From Fibrobacterota bacterium (GTDB lineage: Bacteria; Fibrobacterota; Chitinivibrionia; Chitinivibrionales; Chitinispirillaceae), in the NCBI GenBank assembly GCA_023436205.1, contig JAEZKC010000026.1, forward strand, positions 1 through 64,000: DNA of 64,000 nucleotides, given 5' to 3'. How positions within the stretch are numbered: the first letter of the stretch is position 1; every line of letters begins with the position of its first letter. Under the pieces are notes generated by a model. The model was not told the DNA's origin. It did no database searches and saw nothing but the letters and a program-made list of their open reading frames with translations. A program made the translations under genes and the position numbers. Shown here piece by piece: positions 35,680-43,723 of the stretch.

Positions 35680-36180
35680 TCAACCCTCCCTCTCCATCAC
35701 TGCAAAATTCATGTTCCTGTAGCCCGCTTTCCCGCAGGTGTTCATCACTTTGTAAAGAATATCGAAATCGACATTCTTATCAACCTGGATCACTATTTTC
35801 CCCTGCATCTCATTAAGCGCACCAGTCAGAACCAGCTCCTTTTCCAGAGCAAGACAAGCGGTAAGCTTCTCTTCCAGTTTGGTAATAACAGGGTTTTCCT
35901 CGGACTGGGGAATCTTCGCCACTTCATCGGTGGGGATCACAGGCTGATTGTCAACCAGCACCATATCCTTGCTTATTGCAAGCTGAAGATTCACCTCCTG
36001 AGGCTTCTTGTGCGACTCGGAGTTGGGGAGCACCAGATTATCTGCATTTGTCAGCAAACTCCCTTCTGCTGAAAAGCTCTTGAGCAGGAATACCAGAATG
36101 ATGGTGAACATGTCCATCATGGAGGTTATGTTCAACGAGCCATCAGACTTCTTCTTTACAAATTTTCCATGTACCGGCAT
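35680..36180 (-). CDS. ExbD/TolR-family protein paired with the AgmX-like protein
   Basis: A 166-residue inner-membrane protein with the ExbD helix and its aspartate (LNITSMMDMFTIILVFLLKS) and a periplasmic domain (QGKIVIQVDKNVDFDILYKV). It should need an ExbB/TolQ partner, which is not present next to it. AAGGGGG lies just upstream of the ATG. Confidence 0.88.
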   Translation of the reverse strand: MPVHGKFVKKKSDGSLNITSMMDMFTIILVFLLKSFSAEGSLLTNADNLVLPNSESHKKPQEVNLQLAISKDMVLVDNQPVIPTDEVAKIPQSEENPVITKLEEKLTACLALEKELVLTGALNEMQGKIVIQVDKNVDFDILYKVMNTCGKAGYRNMNFAVMEREG

Positions 36181-36408
36181 GATTTCCCCCTTATGAAGGT
36201 ATCAGCACATTTTTAAATTTATTAAGAGCAGCCTGCTGTCTCATTCTCATTAAGCCAAACGCACGCAAAAGATAAAAAGTTACAGTCACAGAAAACCAGT
36301 TTACATAGACAACTATCGTGCGTAGCAGGGATACCAATTGCATTTTTTTAAGAACCTCAAGCTGTGCCGTAAAGTTATTTTTAGGAGTACTTTAAGGCAG
36401 AGGTTACC

Positions 36409-37143
36409 ATGAACATAATAGACAGAGTTCGCCAGAAACTGACTCAAGCCGGTGATGAAACCAACCGCCAGGGAGCCAAACGCTATTTCAAAGAAGAAAT
36501 TCGCGTTTACGGAGTAAAAAATTCAGAAGTACACAGGGTTGCAAGGGAGTGTTTCCGTGAAATAAAAACCGAAAGTAAAGATGAAATCTTCAATCTCTGC
36601 GAAGAACTGTGGAAATCAGGTTTTATGGAGGAATCATTCGTTGCCTGCGACTGGTCATATTCCGTTCACAAGCATTATCAGCCCTCCGACATGAGCATTT
36701 TCGAACGATGGGTGAACAACTACGTTTCCAACTGGGCTTCCTGCGATACACTGTGCAACCATACGGTGGGCACCCTCGTTGAAATGTATCCACAGGAAGT
36801 TTCAAAGCTCAAAAGCTGGGCCTTGGCTGAAAACCGCTGGATGCGTCGAGGAGCAGCGGTATCTCTAATAGTTCCCGCAAGAGCCGGTCTCTTTCTCAAG
36901 GAAATTTTTAAAATAGCCGACACTCTGCTGCAGGATAAGGATGATCTGGTGCAGAAAGGCTACGGCTGGATGCTCAAGGCCGCCAGCGAAAAACATAACC
37001 AAAAAGAGGTTTTCGATTTTGTAATGAGCAGAAAGGGGAACATGCCTCGTACTGCTTTACGCTATGCCATCGAAAAAATGCCTCAGGATCTAAGAGCTCA
37101 AGCAATGGCAAAACCGGGTGCAGACGCGGAACAGAATAACTGA
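36409..37143 (+). CDS. DNA alkylation repair family protein (AlkD-like)
   Basis: A 244-residue all-helical HEAT-like protein of the AlkC/AlkD glycosylase group. Family segments are WASCDTLCNHTVGTL, LAENRWMRRGAAVSLI, DKDDLVQKGYGWMLK and MPRTALRYAIEKMP. AlkD enzymes excise N3- and N7-alkylpurines. The conserved Trp and Asp (WASCD) and the Arg-Arg pair are present, consistent with activity. GAGG lies 5 bases before the ATG. The inositol-monophosphatase-like gene follows after 26 bases. Confidence 0.88.
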   Translation: MNIIDRVRQKLTQAGDETNRQGAKRYFKEEIRVYGVKNSEVHRVARECFREIKTESKDEIFNLCEELWKSGFMEESFVACDWSYSVHKHYQPSDMSIFERWVNNYVSNWASCDTLCNHTVGTLVEMYPQEVSKLKSWALAENRWMRRGAAVSLIVPARAGLFLKEIFKIADTLLQDKDDLVQKGYGWMLKAASEKHNQKEVFDFVMSRKGNMPRTALRYAIEKMPQDLRAQAMAKPGADAEQNN

Positions 37144-37169
37144 TATTCAACATATATAAGGAATACTGC

Positions 37170-37925
37170 ATGGAAAAAGAACTGAAAGTGGCTCTAAAGG
37201 CAGCCAAAGAAGCCGGTGATTTACAGCTTGAATGCGCCAGCGCCATTGAGGGAATCGAACAGAAAAGCGACTGCTCACCGGTGACCGATGTGGATAAAAA
37301 ATGCGAAAAGAAAATTAGAGAACTCCTCCTGAATGAATTTCCTGAAGATGGATTTTTAGGCGAAGAGAGTGGATCTATCGAGGGTAAAAGCGGGCGTCGA
37401 TGGATTGTGGACCCGATTGATGGTACCCGTCCCTATATAAGAGGTATACCCACCCACAGTGTTCTCATTGCGCTTGAACAGGATAATATTCCGGTTCTTG
37501 GAGTGATTCATCTGCCGGCCATGAGCCTGTACTGTCATGCGGTGAAAGGCGGGGGAGCATTTTTAAACGGTGAAAGAATTCAGGTGTCAAAAATTGATCA
37601 GCTGCATAAATCAATGGGCAGCACACTTGGCTATGTGGAATACGGCAACGAACCGTATGGTAAGGCCCTGCTTGAACTGATGCGCTACTGGGATTACACC
37701 TACGGATTTATGGATGCCTACTCCTATGTGCTCCTTGCCAGCGGAAAACTTGATGTATGTGTTAATCTACTGGATAAGGCCTGGGACTGTGCGGCGGCTG
37801 CATGCATTATCAGTGAGGCCGGGGGTGAGTACAGCACCGTTAAGGGTGATAAAACGGTGCACGGAGGGTCAATCGTGTTCTCAAACGGTCTGCTGCATTC
37901 TAAAGTGCTGTCCTTTTTCGGGTAG
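37170..37925 (+). CDS. Inositol-monophosphatase-family phosphatase, HisN-like
   Basis: A 251-residue Mg-dependent phosphatase. Metal-binding motifs: LGEESG (residues about 63-68), WIVDPIDGTRPYIRGIP (about 78-94) and WDCAAAACIISEAGG near the C-terminus. DPIDGTR followed by an aromatic residue and RGIP is closer to histidinol-phosphatase (HisN) and 3'-phosphoadenosine-type members than to classical SuhB, but the substrate is not certain. AAGGA sits 7 bases upstream of the ATG. The AraC-type gene follows after 5 bases, so the three genes from 36409 form a likely operon. Confidence 0.85.
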   Translation: MEKELKVALKAAKEAGDLQLECASAIEGIEQKSDCSPVTDVDKKCEKKIRELLLNEFPEDGFLGEESGSIEGKSGRRWIVDPIDGTRPYIRGIPTHSVLIALEQDNIPVLGVIHLPAMSLYCHAVKGGGAFLNGERIQVSKIDQLHKSMGSTLGYVEYGNEPYGKALLELMRYWDYTYGFMDAYSYVLLASGKLDVCVNLLDKAWDCAAAACIISEAGGEYSTVKGDKTVHGGSIVFSNGLLHSKVLSFFG

Positions 37926-37930
37926 AAAAT

Positions 37931-38935
37931 ATGGCTTCGCTTTATCAGCAGGAAGAATATAGAGCCAGAATCAACCGCGTGGTGGATTTTATTCAGCTTA
38001 ATCTACACAAAGAGCTGAAACTGAATGATTTAGCGAGAGTTGCACATTTCTCCCCATTTCATTTCCACCGTATTTTCGGTTCCATGGTGGGAGAAACACT
38101 CAACCAGTTCATCCAACGTGTTCGCATTGAAAAAGCGGCAAGCACACTTCTTTCCAATCCCAGGAAAAATATAACCCACATTGCCCTGGACTGCGGCTTT
38201 TCAAGCTCAGCCACCTTTGCCCGGGCATTCAAAGATGCCTACGGAATGAGTGCCAGCGAATGGCGGGACGGGGGATACCTTCAATTCAGCAAGATTCGCA
38301 AAGACAATAGCAAAGAATGCAAAACGATAAGCAACCAATGCAAAGATAAACACAACAACTTCGGGTATTTTAATGGTAAAGATGGCTGCAGCATCTGCTT
38401 GACACCGTTAAATGATCAATCCAGAAGGAGTGTTTTGTCTATGATTAAAGATGTTAAAGTCGATGTGAAAGATGTTCCTGAAATGGTGGTGGCCTATGTT
38501 CGCCATACAGGACCCTACAAGGGAAATCCCGAACTTTTCAGAAATCTCTGGGGAAAGCTGATGAAGTGGGCCGGTCCTCGCGGGCTGCTTTCGCAACCCG
38601 ATGCAAAGTGTCTCAGTATTTATCATGATGACCCGGAGATCACTGACGAATCCAATTTAAGAGTGAGCGTCTGTATTTCGGTTCCGCCTGAAACGCAAAC
38701 CGATGGTGAAGTTGGAAAACTTACCATCCCTGCAGGCAAGTATGCCATGGCTCATTTTGAAATCAATCAAGATGAATACCAGCAGGCCTGGGATTACGTT
38801 TTCGGCAAGTGGCTGCCTGAAAGTGGCTATCAACCTGATGATGGCCCGTGTTACGAGCAGTGTCTCAATGACCCCGAAAAGCATCCGGAGCACAAGCATA
38901 TAGTTGATATTTGCATTCCTGTGAGACCACTTTAA
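37931..38935 (+). CDS. AraC-family regulator with GyrI-like sensor domain
   Basis: A 334-residue transcription regulator. Two AraC HTH motifs at residues 12-115 (LNDLARVAHFSPFHFHRIF; ITHIALDCGFSSSATFARAF) are followed by a linker and a GyrI-like small-molecule-binding domain (VKDVPEMVVAYVRHTGPY; VGKLTIPAGKYAMAHFEI; ICIPVRPL). This architecture matches SbmC/Rob-type multidrug sensors. A terminator follows at 38948. Confidence 0.92.
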   Translation: MASLYQQEEYRARINRVVDFIQLNLHKELKLNDLARVAHFSPFHFHRIFGSMVGETLNQFIQRVRIEKAASTLLSNPRKNITHIALDCGFSSSATFARAFKDAYGMSASEWRDGGYLQFSKIRKDNSKECKTISNQCKDKHNNFGYFNGKDGCSICLTPLNDQSRRSVLSMIKDVKVDVKDVPEMVVAYVRHTGPYKGNPELFRNLWGKLMKWAGPRGLLSQPDAKCLSIYHDDPEITDESNLRVSVCISVPPETQTDGEVGKLTIPAGKYAMAHFEINQDEYQQAWDYVFGKWLPESGYQPDDGPCYEQCLNDPEKHPEHKHIVDICIPVRPL

Positions 38936-38947
38936 TTGCAGTTTTCA

Positions 38948-38975
38948 GGGCAAAGATACACTCTTTGCCCGTTTT
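38948..38975 (+). terminator. Rho-independent terminator after the AraC-type gene
   Basis: A perfect 9-bp stem, GGGCAAAGA / TCTTTGCCC, with a 5-base loop is followed by GTTTTG. It lies 13 bases past the stop codon. Confidence 0.75.
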
Positions 38976-39117
38976 GCCCCACTTACCACCATTCCCAACC
39001 TGGTTTTTAGGATGATAACTCTACCTCCTTAACGCTCAGTTAACTTATTTTTAAATATTTGAATCAAAACATCGAAATAGTAGCAAACGCTTCAACCATC
39101 CCCAGCGGAGGTTTTCA

Positions 39118-40203
39118 TTGTCACAGGATCAGACCAAACGCAGGTCAGAGCAGGCAGGTATTCTGCGGTTTTTCAGAGAAATGGGTTCAGCACTCATAAT
39201 GGCACTTATCGCCATTGTATATGTAATTCAGGCATTCAAGATTCCCACCGGTTCCATGGAAAACAGTCTTCTGGTGGGCGATTTCCTCCTCGGGCTCAAA
39301 TTTGTCTACGGAGCTCCCATTATTCCGTTCTCCCAGGAGCTGGGTATCACCCAGAGGCTCCCCGCTCTTACCGATCCCAAGCTCGGTGATGTGGTAATCT
39401 TCAAGTATCCGGGCACCGACAGCAAAGACTATATCAAACGTTTGGTGGCCGGCCCTGGCGATGTGGTGGAAGTGCATCAGACAAAGCTTCTGGTCAATGG
39501 CAAAGAACTTAAGAAGCCGCCCAAAGGCAAATATGTCAGCAGCGGACAGCTTATGAACGAGAGTATTACCGATTTTGATCCTCTCCACATTCCTGCAAAG
39601 GGCGATGTGATTAAGACCGACTCATTACCGGTTCGCGAGTTCCTTTTTCTCAAACATCTTATCCATCAGGAAAACCCTCGCAAAAAGATCACTGTGGCTT
39701 TTGATCTGTATGTGGACGGTAAGCTTTCCAATGATGTACCGTTCAACTATTTCCAGATGAGAATGACACTCAACGATATGCAGTCCGGAAAACTGACCGG
39801 GACCAACCGCATGACCGGAAAACAGGAGAAATTCAGTTTCGACAGAATTGATGACTGGACGATGCTTGACGCCTACCTCGATATCATTCGCAAAGGATTT
39901 CCTGACCGTCAGGTTGAGATCCGCAAAAAGCTTTTCATGGATGGCAAGCAGGTGGAAAGCTATACCGTAAAGTTTGACAATTACTTCATGGTGGGCGACA
40001 ACCGCGACAACTCGGCGGATTCCCGTTACTGGGGATACCTTAACAGAAACTTTGTAAAAGCAAAGGCGTTCATCCTTTACTTTTCACTGGACGAGCACAC
40101 TCCCTACTGGCAGCTTCCCCTCAAAATTCGCTGGGAGCGTATCGGAAAACTCATCCGTTCATGGGATGGGGTAAGCGAAATGAACAAAGGGATAAAATAC
40201 TAA
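39118..40203 (+). CDS. lepB: Signal peptidase I
   Basis: A 361-residue inner-membrane protease that removes signal peptides. It has one N-terminal helix (ALIMALIAIVYVIQAFKIP), the catalytic serine in IPTGSMENSLLVGD (box B, about residues 42-55), the catalytic lysine in DYIKRLVAGPGD (box D) and box E VGDNRDNSADSRYWGYL. The long insert of about 150 residues between boxes D and E makes it longer than the simplest family members. The TTG start is supported by GGAGG 6 bases upstream. Its substrates would include the many exported proteins of this window. Confidence 0.95.
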   Translation: MSQDQTKRRSEQAGILRFFREMGSALIMALIAIVYVIQAFKIPTGSMENSLLVGDFLLGLKFVYGAPIIPFSQELGITQRLPALTDPKLGDVVIFKYPGTDSKDYIKRLVAGPGDVVEVHQTKLLVNGKELKKPPKGKYVSSGQLMNESITDFDPLHIPAKGDVIKTDSLPVREFLFLKHLIHQENPRKKITVAFDLYVDGKLSNDVPFNYFQMRMTLNDMQSGKLTGTNRMTGKQEKFSFDRIDDWTMLDAYLDIIRKGFPDRQVEIRKKLFMDGKQVESYTVKFDNYFMVGDNRDNSADSRYWGYLNRNFVKAKAFILYFSLDEHTPYWQLPLKIRWERIGKLIRSWDGVSEMNKGIKY

Positions 40204-40220
40204 GCTATAGCCCCGAGTCA

Positions 40221-40252
40221 AGATAGGAGAAGTAATCTCTACTCTCCTATCT
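40221..40252. terminator. Hairpin between convergent lepB and phosphofructokinase genes
   Basis: A perfect 10-bp inverted repeat, AGATAGGAGA / TCTCCTATCT, with a 12-base loop lies between the two convergent stop codons. There is no strong T-run on either side. Confidence 0.5.
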
Positions 40253-40295
40253 GCTGCCTGCCTACACCTGTTTACTGAATTCCTGCATCCACATT

Positions 40296-41618
40296 TCACG
40301 ACTTCATCAGCGGTGGTTGTCCCGTTGCCTCAATGACATCTCTCCAGAGAGCGCTTTCAGGATCAATGCGGTTGCGCCTGGAAACGGCCAGATCGGTGGG
40401 GATATGCACAAACGTGCTATTTACAAGACTTATAAGCATCTTTGTTCTGCCCGCCATTGCCGCGTGAACTGAATTGGTCCCCAGCCTGGCGCAGTAAATG
40501 GAATCTATGGGGTTTGAAGGAATACTGCGGATTATATAACTTGGATCTATATATTTAAGGTTTATCTCCATCTGCTTTGCTTTAAAATAGGAGCTGATTC
40601 TTTCTTTCAAAAAGAGACCGATATCCCCCAGTTTTTTGTTCCCGGATGCATCGTACTCTGTAGATGCGGCTTCCAGATGGTCCTGCCCTGCACCCTCGGC
40701 CACCACGATAACCGCGTGGTTGCGTTTCTCGAGTCTTTTCTGCAAATGAACAAGCAGGCCATTTTCCCCGTCAAGATCGAAGGGGACCTCCGGCACCAGA
40801 ACAAAATTAACCTCACTTGTTCCAAGGGCCGTATAGGCAGCGATGAAACCGGATTCCCGCCCCATCAGTTTGACCAGCCCGACTCCATTGATAGCATCAT
40901 GTGCCTCCACATGTGCTCCATACACAGCTTTGGCCGCTTCGCTGACTGCTGTTTCAAAGCCAAATGATTTCTGAATAAAGCTGAGATCATTGTCAATGGT
41001 TTTAGGGATGCCAATAACTGCCACGTTAAGCCCTCGCCTCTCCACCTCCTCGGCAATACGCAAGCTTCCCCGCTGCGTCCCATCCCCACCGATGGTGAAA
41101 AGCATGTTTATTCCATGATCCTCCATCGTATCCACAATCTCGGCGGTGCGGTTTCCATTACCGCGGGATGACCCTAGAAACGTACCTCCCATTTTATGAA
41201 TATCCTTCACCACATCAGGTTTCAGATCAATGAAGGGAAGCTTGAATTCCGGAAGAAAACCCCGGTAGCCGAACTGGACACCTGATATGCGCCTCACACC
41301 ATACTGATACCACAAAGCCATGACAATGGACCTGACCACATCGTTAAGACCGGGACACAGCCCTCCACAAGTGACGATGGCAGCATGGACCCTTTCCGGA
41401 TCAAAAAATATCTGCTCGCGAGGACCGGCCTTCTCAATCAGGTTCTTTCTCTCAAATGTAGTCTGTTCACCTGGGTAACCATTAACATCGGATATGATAT
41501 ATTCGTCATCATTCACATAATTGGCTATGAGATCCCCTATTCTCTTAGAAAGGGAAACCGGGGAATCAATTCTGCATGGACCTAATCTGGGGACGGTGAA
41601 ATCAAAATTTTCTCTCAT
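40296..41618 (-). CDS. ATP-dependent-type 6-phosphofructokinase
   Basis: A 440-residue glycolytic enzyme of the long PFK group found in plants, trypanosomes and spirochaetes. Motifs: VTCGGLCPGLNDVVRSIV, IGGDGTQRG, GIPKTIDNDLSF and KLMGRESGFIAAY. The glycine of GGDGT favours ATP over pyrophosphate as phosphoryl donor; the lysine in PKTIDND is shared with PPi enzymes and with ATP-using long PFKs. The ATG at 41618 has AGGAGAT upstream and is preferred over the open frame to 41768, whose N-terminus does not resemble the family. Confidence 0.9.
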   Translation of the reverse strand: MRENFDFTVPRLGPCRIDSPVSLSKRIGDLIANYVNDDEYIISDVNGYPGEQTTFERKNLIEKAGPREQIFFDPERVHAAIVTCGGLCPGLNDVVRSIVMALWYQYGVRRISGVQFGYRGFLPEFKLPFIDLKPDVVKDIHKMGGTFLGSSRGNGNRTAEIVDTMEDHGINMLFTIGGDGTQRGSLRIAEEVERRGLNVAVIGIPKTIDNDLSFIQKSFGFETAVSEAAKAVYGAHVEAHDAINGVGLVKLMGRESGFIAAYTALGTSEVNFVLVPEVPFDLDGENGLLVHLQKRLEKRNHAVIVVAEGAGQDHLEAASTEYDASGNKKLGDIGLFLKERISSYFKAKQMEINLKYIDPSYIIRSIPSNPIDSIYCARLGTNSVHAAMAGRTKMLISLVNSTFVHIPTDLAVSRRNRIDPESALWRDVIEATGQPPLMKS

Positions 41619-41729
41619 GGCGATCTCCTGTACGGGGGTAAAAAAGGAAAATAAACAAAGGAGGGGTAAGCGGAAATGTTTTTTTGCTAAGAAGAATGCG
41701 CCATAAAAGCTGATTAAATTTGGATCACC

Positions 41730-43463
41730 ATGCTGCTTGGGTGTATTTTTCCTATTCATTATAAACAAAAGAGGTTCGCTATTCGTTTCCAGCTTTTAAA
41801 AGCGGCAATCGCTTCTGCCTGTACATTGTTTCTGGTTTCCTGCGCACACCAGAGTTCTCCCGGAGGAGGTCCTGAAGATAAGGCCGCTCCTGAAATATCC
41901 ACCTCCACGCCATCCAGCGGCCAGGTAAACGTGGATGCTTCTCAGCCTATAACGGTTGTCTTCTCTGAGTGGATAAGCCCTTCAACTGCTTTTAACGCTG
42001 TAACCATCTATCCAGTACTCCCTGCCGGACTTCAGGTAAAAGTTTCCGGTAAAAGGCTTGAGATTAAGCCCAGGGAACCGCTGCGCGACAACACAACTTA
42101 CCACGTAAATATCGCGACCACCCTTCAGGATCTCCACGGCAATTCCATCGTAAAGCCAATAAATCTGATTTTTTCAACGGGACCATCTCTTGACAGCGCA
42201 CAATTGAGCGGTTGTGTTCTGTCGGATGTGCCTTTAGTTGTACTTCCCAAGGTGGGGCTCTACAGAGAGGGCGAAAGCTGGTCTGACACCAGCTATTTTG
42301 GATACCCCGATTACATGATGCAGACAGACAGCACCGGTTTTTTCCATTTTACCCACCTGAAAGAGGGTCGGTACCGCATTCTCTCTTTCCACGACCGAAA
42401 CAGTGACGGGCGACTCGGAACAGGAGATCCCTGTTTCTCATCAGTGGAAAAAAGTCTGTTTGTGAGAACGATTCCGGGAAGTGTTGAACTGTACCCTGTG
42501 GAAAGCGACACCTTGCCACCGAAAGTCATTTCACTCTCAGCAATAGACAGGCAAGTAATCAAAGGTGCATGGAACCGAAAATTCGACATAGATCGCTTCC
42601 CTTCAGCTCAATTTACAGTTAAAGCTTTGTCCAGTGACCTGTCTTCACCAAAAATCAAGCAGGCAATCACTACTGCAAACGACAGCATCTTCTATGTCAC
42701 TCTTCAAGACTCGCTTGCAAATGGAATTTATCAGCTGAGCTACTCTTATGCGTCAATAAAGGATTCAGCTCGATTCAATGGGATCAGCACGGTCGACACT
42801 ACTCGGCCATCCCTAAAATTCTTCCTTCCCCAAGGCGCCAGCAATCTATCCCCCCAGGTGAGTCTCCTCTGGAACAAGCCGGTCAGAATATCACAAAGCA
42901 TGGTGATAGCAGTTGATTCACTTGGAACTGATTCAGTGCCATTTCTATGCGCAAACAAATTTTCAGATTCAACCATTCTCAGCCCTACCCGAAATTTGAA
43001 ACCCGGAACTTTCTACAGTTTCAGTATTCCTCTTCTGGCCATTAAAGACATCACCGGCAACAGTGTGTCTGGAAAACAGCCTCAAGACAGCACCTTAAAC
43101 TTCGGCTTTTCCACAGTGTCTCCTGACAGCCTCTGCTACGTTCTACAGGGCGGCGCTCCCTGTTTTTCAAGCCACCCTCAGCGCAGATGGAGTTTCAGGC
43201 CGTTTGCCCGGAAGGAAACATTCACCGTCAGGGACAGTGCCGGGACATTTACCTTCGATTCCATTCCCGCATCAAAAGGATTCATCTCCTGGTTTATCGA
43301 TGTCAACAACGACAACCGCCCCACACCGGGAAGACTTGTTCCCTGGAGAGCTCCTGAGCCTCATTTCACAGCACCTGATACAGTGGAAGCACGCGCCCGC
43401 TGGGAGATCGAAAATGTACAGGTGCAGGGTTGCGAACCGTGTTCCAGGTCGGAGTCCAAATAA
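41730..43463 (+). CDS. Lipoprotein with bacterial Ig-like (Big_5) domain
   Basis: A 577-residue predicted lipoprotein: lipobox LFLVSC near residue 38, then the typical GGGPEDKAAPEI start of a family common in Bacteroidota and relatives, and a Big_5/SbsA-like Ig domain (VNVDASQPITVVFSEWISPS; LRDNTTYHVNIATTLQDLHG). Further beta-sandwich segments follow, one with FDRNSDGRLGTGDP-like acidic loops. The role is unknown; it probably sits in the outer membrane or periplasm. It is transcribed divergently from the PFK gene with about 110 bases between. Confidence 0.78.
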   Translation: MLLGCIFPIHYKQKRFAIRFQLLKAAIASACTLFLVSCAHQSSPGGGPEDKAAPEISTSTPSSGQVNVDASQPITVVFSEWISPSTAFNAVTIYPVLPAGLQVKVSGKRLEIKPREPLRDNTTYHVNIATTLQDLHGNSIVKPINLIFSTGPSLDSAQLSGCVLSDVPLVVLPKVGLYREGESWSDTSYFGYPDYMMQTDSTGFFHFTHLKEGRYRILSFHDRNSDGRLGTGDPCFSSVEKSLFVRTIPGSVELYPVESDTLPPKVISLSAIDRQVIKGAWNRKFDIDRFPSAQFTVKALSSDLSSPKIKQAITTANDSIFYVTLQDSLANGIYQLSYSYASIKDSARFNGISTVDTTRPSLKFFLPQGASNLSPQVSLLWNKPVRISQSMVIAVDSLGTDSVPFLCANKFSDSTILSPTRNLKPGTFYSFSIPLLAIKDITGNSVSGKQPQDSTLNFGFSTVSPDSLCYVLQGGAPCFSSHPQRRWSFRPFARKETFTVRDSAGTFTFDSIPASKGFISWFIDVNNDNRPTPGRLVPWRAPEPHFTAPDTVEARARWEIENVQVQGCEPCSRSESK

Positions 43464-43478
43464 TTCTTCAGTATTTCT

Positions 43479-43541
43479 CTGACAAAATCCTAACCTAAAA
43501 ATCAGAACTCACTAATTTTGCGTTCGTATCTTTTTTATGAA
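43479..43541 (+). promoter_or_regulatory. Candidate PhoB box and promoter of the PHP-glycosyltransferase gene
   Basis: Four hexamers at an exact 11-base step: CTGACA (43479), CTAACC (43490), ATCAGA (43501) and CTAATT (43512). A -10-like TATGAA at 43536 follows 18 bases after the last block. The pstS upstream region has the same four blocks in the same order and the same 18-base distance to its -10. Direct repeats at 11-base spacing are the usual form of PhoB/PhoP operators. Confidence 0.65.
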
Positions 43542-43591
43542 CGCAGAATATTTCTGCATGTGAAGTGACCACAAACAGAAGTGAGGATCTC

Positions 43592-43657
43592 ATGGCTCGT
43601 GCGGATTTACATGTCCATTCCAAATTTTCCGAACGCCCTTCAGAATGGTTTCTGCAA
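43592..43657 (+). pseudogene. N-terminal fragment of the PHP-glycosyltransferase, ended by in-frame TAA
   Basis: From an ATG with GAGGAT just upstream, 22 codons read MARADLHVHSKFSERPSEWF-LQ before TAA at 43658-43660. This carries the first PHP metal-binding motif, DLHVHS. The same frame continues without another stop to 46003, with LGTRESYTEVEQIYQDA next, as expected for a PHP domain. The stop therefore separates the metal motif from the rest of one gene. Confidence 0.8.
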
Positions 43658-43723
43658 TAACTCGGCACACGTGAAAGCTATACGGAAGTAGAACAGATAT
43701 ATCAGGACGCCATTTCCGCCGGG

